NCBI GenBank assembly: GCA_035528275.1
Contig: DATKYV010000210.1
Location: forward strand, 1 to 7,019
DNA length: 7,019 nucleotides
Direction: 5' to 3'
DNA from: DATKYV01 sp035528275
GTDB taxonomy: Bacteria; Acidobacteriota; Terriglobia; UBA7540
Position 1 is the first letter of the stretch; each line of letters starts with the position of its first letter. Below the pieces are notes generated by a model. The model ran no database searches and was not told where the DNA came from. It saw only the letters and a list, made by a program, of their open reading frames with translations. Below, piece after piece: positions 5,599-7,019 of the stretch. A program made the translations under genes and the position numbers.

Positions 5599-6747
5599 AT
5601 GTGGCGACTGATGCTGAAAAACCTCCTCCGGAACAAACGGCGGACGATTCTGACGCTGGCGAGCGTGGCCGTGTCACTGTTCCTGCTTTCCTCACTGGCA
5701 ATTGTCTACACGGCCTTCGGCAGACCCATCGAAGGCGGTGACACGATCCCGCTCATGATGGTGCGTCGAGCCGCGGGGATCGTCCTTCCCCTGCCCGCCA
5801 GCTACGGGCCACGGATCAAGTCAGTGCCCGGGGTGGCCGCGGTCAGCAAGATGAATTGGCTCGGCGCATACTGGAAGGAACCCACGAACGCCTTTGCCAA
5901 CTTCGCCGTGGACCCAGAAAGCATCTTCGACGTGCTTGATGAGGGACCCACAGAGGGACCCCAGATTCCTCCTGAACAACTGGAGGCTTTCAAGAGGGAG
6001 CGCGTGGCGGCGGTTGCTGGCCGACGACTGGTGGAAAGGTTCGGTTGGAAGATCGGCGACCGAATCACCCTGCTCGGCAGCCCCTGGGGCATCACCCCCG
6101 AGCTCATCCTGCGCGGAATCTTCACCGGTGGCCCGGACGACCAGCTCTACTTCCATTGGGACTACTTGAATGAATCGGTCGGACGCCCTGACATTGTGAG
6201 TCTCTACTGGGTCCGGCTCGAAGACCCCGAGAGGGCCGCTGAGGTGGGAGAAGCCATCGATCAGATGTTTCGCAACACGGACGCAGAAACGAAATCGGAG
6301 TCCTTGAGCGCCTTCCTGCTCAGCTTCATCTCCATGCTCGGCAACGTGCGCGCCATCATCCTGATGATCGGGTCGGCGGTGACGTTCGCCATCCTCCTGG
6401 TCGTTGCCAACACCATGGCCATGTCCATCCGGGAACGTATCTCGGAGGCGGCGGTGATGCGCAGCCTGGGATTCAGCTCCGGGCAGATCATGCGGCTCTT
6501 CGTCAGCGAGTCGCTGATCCTTTCTTTGGTGGGAGCGATCCTGGGTGTGGGTGGGGCCAAACTGCTATACGATGCTCTGGCAGTCTCCCAGATTGGGGAA
6601 TTCGTCTTCGCCGACCTGCGAATGCGGTTGCCGACATTGGTCTTCTGTTTCATCCTGGCGCTGCTCATCGGACTGGTAGCCTCGGGCTGGTCGGCCTACC
6701 GCGCCGCCAGAATCAACATCGCTGAGGCGCTTCGCCATACGGGGTGA
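5599..6747 (+). CDS. MacB/FtsX-type ABC transporter permease 3 (382 aa)
   Basis: Third tandem paralogue. A basic start (KNLLRNKRRT) leads into helix 1 (about 17-39). The extracytoplasmic domain (about 40-249) carries AFANFAVD (98-105), QIPPEQLEAFKRERVAAVAG (122-141), FHWDY (185-189) and QMFRNTDAET (222-231). Helix 2 is about 252-271, the coupling segment NTMAMSIRERISEAAVMRSL is 271-290, helix 3 about 301-324, helix 4 about 343-365, and it ends INIAEALRHTG. In the extracytoplasmic domain it resembles permease 1 more than permease 2 (shared FANFAVD and PP-(D/E)-QL-(D/E)-A blocks), but it lacks permease 1's insertion. Start: ATG at 5599 with AGAGGG at 5585-5590, 8 bases upstream. It follows permease 2 by 20 bp. 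A 116-bp gap with two strong hairpins separates it from the next permease. FtsX-like permeases act as dimers, so two of these three may pair or each may homodimerise; the sequence does not decide. Confidence 0.89.
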   Translation: MWRLMLKNLLRNKRRTILTLASVAVSLFLLSSLAIVYTAFGRPIEGGDTIPLMMVRRAAGIVLPLPASYGPRIKSVPGVAAVSKMNWLGAYWKEPTNAFANFAVDPESIFDVLDEGPTEGPQIPPEQLEAFKRERVAAVAGRRLVERFGWKIGDRITLLGSPWGITPELILRGIFTGGPDDQLYFHWDYLNESVGRPDIVSLYWVRLEDPERAAEVGEAIDQMFRNTDAETKSESLSAFLLSFISMLGNVRAIILMIGSAVTFAILLVVANTMAMSIRERISEAAVMRSLGFSSGQIMRLFVSESLILSLVGAILGVGGAKLLYDALAVSQIGEFVFADLRMRLPTLVFCFILALLIGLVASGWSAYRAARINIAEALRHTG

Positions 6748-6756
6748 GTCATAGCG

Positions 6757-6795
6757 GCGCTCGAAGCCTGTCCCCCGGCAGGCCGGGGGGAGCGC
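6757..6795 (+). other. Compound GC hairpin between permeases 3 and 4
   Basis: CCCCCGG (6772-6778) and CCGGGGG (6783-6789) form a perfect 7-bp GC stem with a CAGG loop. An outer stem of GCGCTC (6757-6762) and GAGCGC (6790-6795) frames it. There is no T-run after it, so it is not a standard terminator. It begins 10 bases after the permease 3 stop and could protect the upstream mRNA end or reduce read-through into the next gene. Confidence 0.5.
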
Positions 6796-6822
6796 TGACT
6801 GAGAGAAGCAGAGGGGAGGGCG

Positions 6823-6839
6823 GTCCCGCTCTGCGGGAC
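6823..6839 (+). other. Second GC hairpin upstream of permease 4
   Basis: GTCCCGC (6823-6829) and GCGGGAC (6833-6839) form a perfect 7-bp stem with a TCT loop. It is followed by GGCCGTTACAG, not a T-run. It ends 13 bases before the ribosome site AGAGGG of the next gene, so as RNA it could affect translation initiation or 5'-end stability of that message. Confidence 0.45.
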
Positions 6840-6863
6840 GGCCGTTACAGAAAGAGGGCTGCG

Positions 6864-7019
6864 ATGGCAATTCCACTCAAATACAACCTGCGCAACCTGG
6901 CGGTGCGGCGGACCACCACGGCGATGACCGCCTTCAGTATCACCCTGACCGTGACGGTCTTTGTGATCCTCATGGCCCTGGCCAAGGGATTGCAGATTTC
7001 GCTAACCGCTACGGGTCAT
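6864..7019 (+). CDS. FtsX-like ABC transporter permease 4, N-terminal part
   Basis: The first 52 codons are present and the frame is open to the window edge. The ATG has AGAGGG at 6853-6858, 5 bases upstream. The protein begins MAIPLKYNLRNLAVRRTTT, a short basic cytoplasmic segment, followed by one hydrophobic helix at about residues 20-40 and then KGLQISLTATG. This matches my memory of a second FtsX-like permease family (a start like 'IPLKYNLRNL-RR-TT', then 'A-GL---L-ATG') often found with an ATPase gene in Acidobacteria and Planctomycetes. It is clearly a different subfamily from permeases 1-3, which begin with a KN-(V/A/L)-(F/L)-RN-RR pattern. Its position suggests it belongs to the same cluster, but the paired hairpins upstream leave room for separate expression. 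The C-terminal membrane domain and any ATPase are outside the window. Confidence 0.75.
   Translation, partial: MAIPLKYNLRNLAVRRTTTAMTAFSITLTVTVFVILMALAKGLQISLTATGH

Noticed and set aside
6772..6839. CRISPR or tandem repeat in the gap before permease 4
   Set aside because: There are only two unrelated hairpins, with no repeated unit and no spacer periodicity.
1..7019. Insertion sequence, phage or toxin-antitoxin genes, tRNA or rRNA
   Set aside because: No transposase, integrase or phage protein, no toxin-antitoxin pair and no tRNA-like or rRNA-like sequence was recognised on either strand.

Overview
The window is GC-rich bacterial DNA with dense genes, short gaps and clear Shine-Dalgarno sites. 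Its content suggests an Acidobacteriota-like soil bacterium: a stand-alone type 2 tryptophan synthase beta chain, a small secreted protein of a kind I associate with that phylum, and tandem 'FHWDY'-type FtsX-like permeases as found in Acidobacteria and Myxobacteria. This placement is inference from recalled similarity, not from a marker gene.

Left part, minus strand (1-1755): the 5' end of a secreted alpha/beta-hydrolase gene (1-198, cut by the window edge) lies downstream of a complete trpB2 gene (317-1672). A perfect 8-bp hairpin sits in the 118-bp gap between them, and a candidate trpB2 promoter lies at 1729-1755.

Middle, 1756-2198: no intact gene. It holds a compound inverted repeat, the C-terminal remnant of a VOC/glyoxalase-family gene (minus strand, 1843-1965), a REP-like doublet with GTAG/CTAC ends (2021-2068), and a structured leader with a candidate promoter before the next gene. 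A secreted protein of unknown function follows at 2199-2858 (plus strand).

Right part, plus strand (2908-7019): three tandem paralogous MacB/FtsX-type ABC permease genes (450, 380 and 382 aa), then the start of a fourth, more divergent permease running off the end. All have the family plan of one N-terminal membrane helix, a large extracytoplasmic domain and a C-terminal FtsX membrane domain. The first carries about 70 extra residues with two additional hydrophobic segments. No ATPase or periplasmic adaptor lies inside the window. In related operons these usually follow, so the cluster is best read as the permease part of a MacAB-like export or envelope-remodelling system with unknown substrate. 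A promoter lies before permease 1, and a second -10-like element immediately before permease 2 suggests a separate, nearly leaderless transcript.

I did not find a CRISPR array, tRNA, rRNA, insertion sequence or phage gene. The most unusual items are the permease triplication with one enlarged copy, the REP-like doublet, and the odd leader of the secreted-protein gene.
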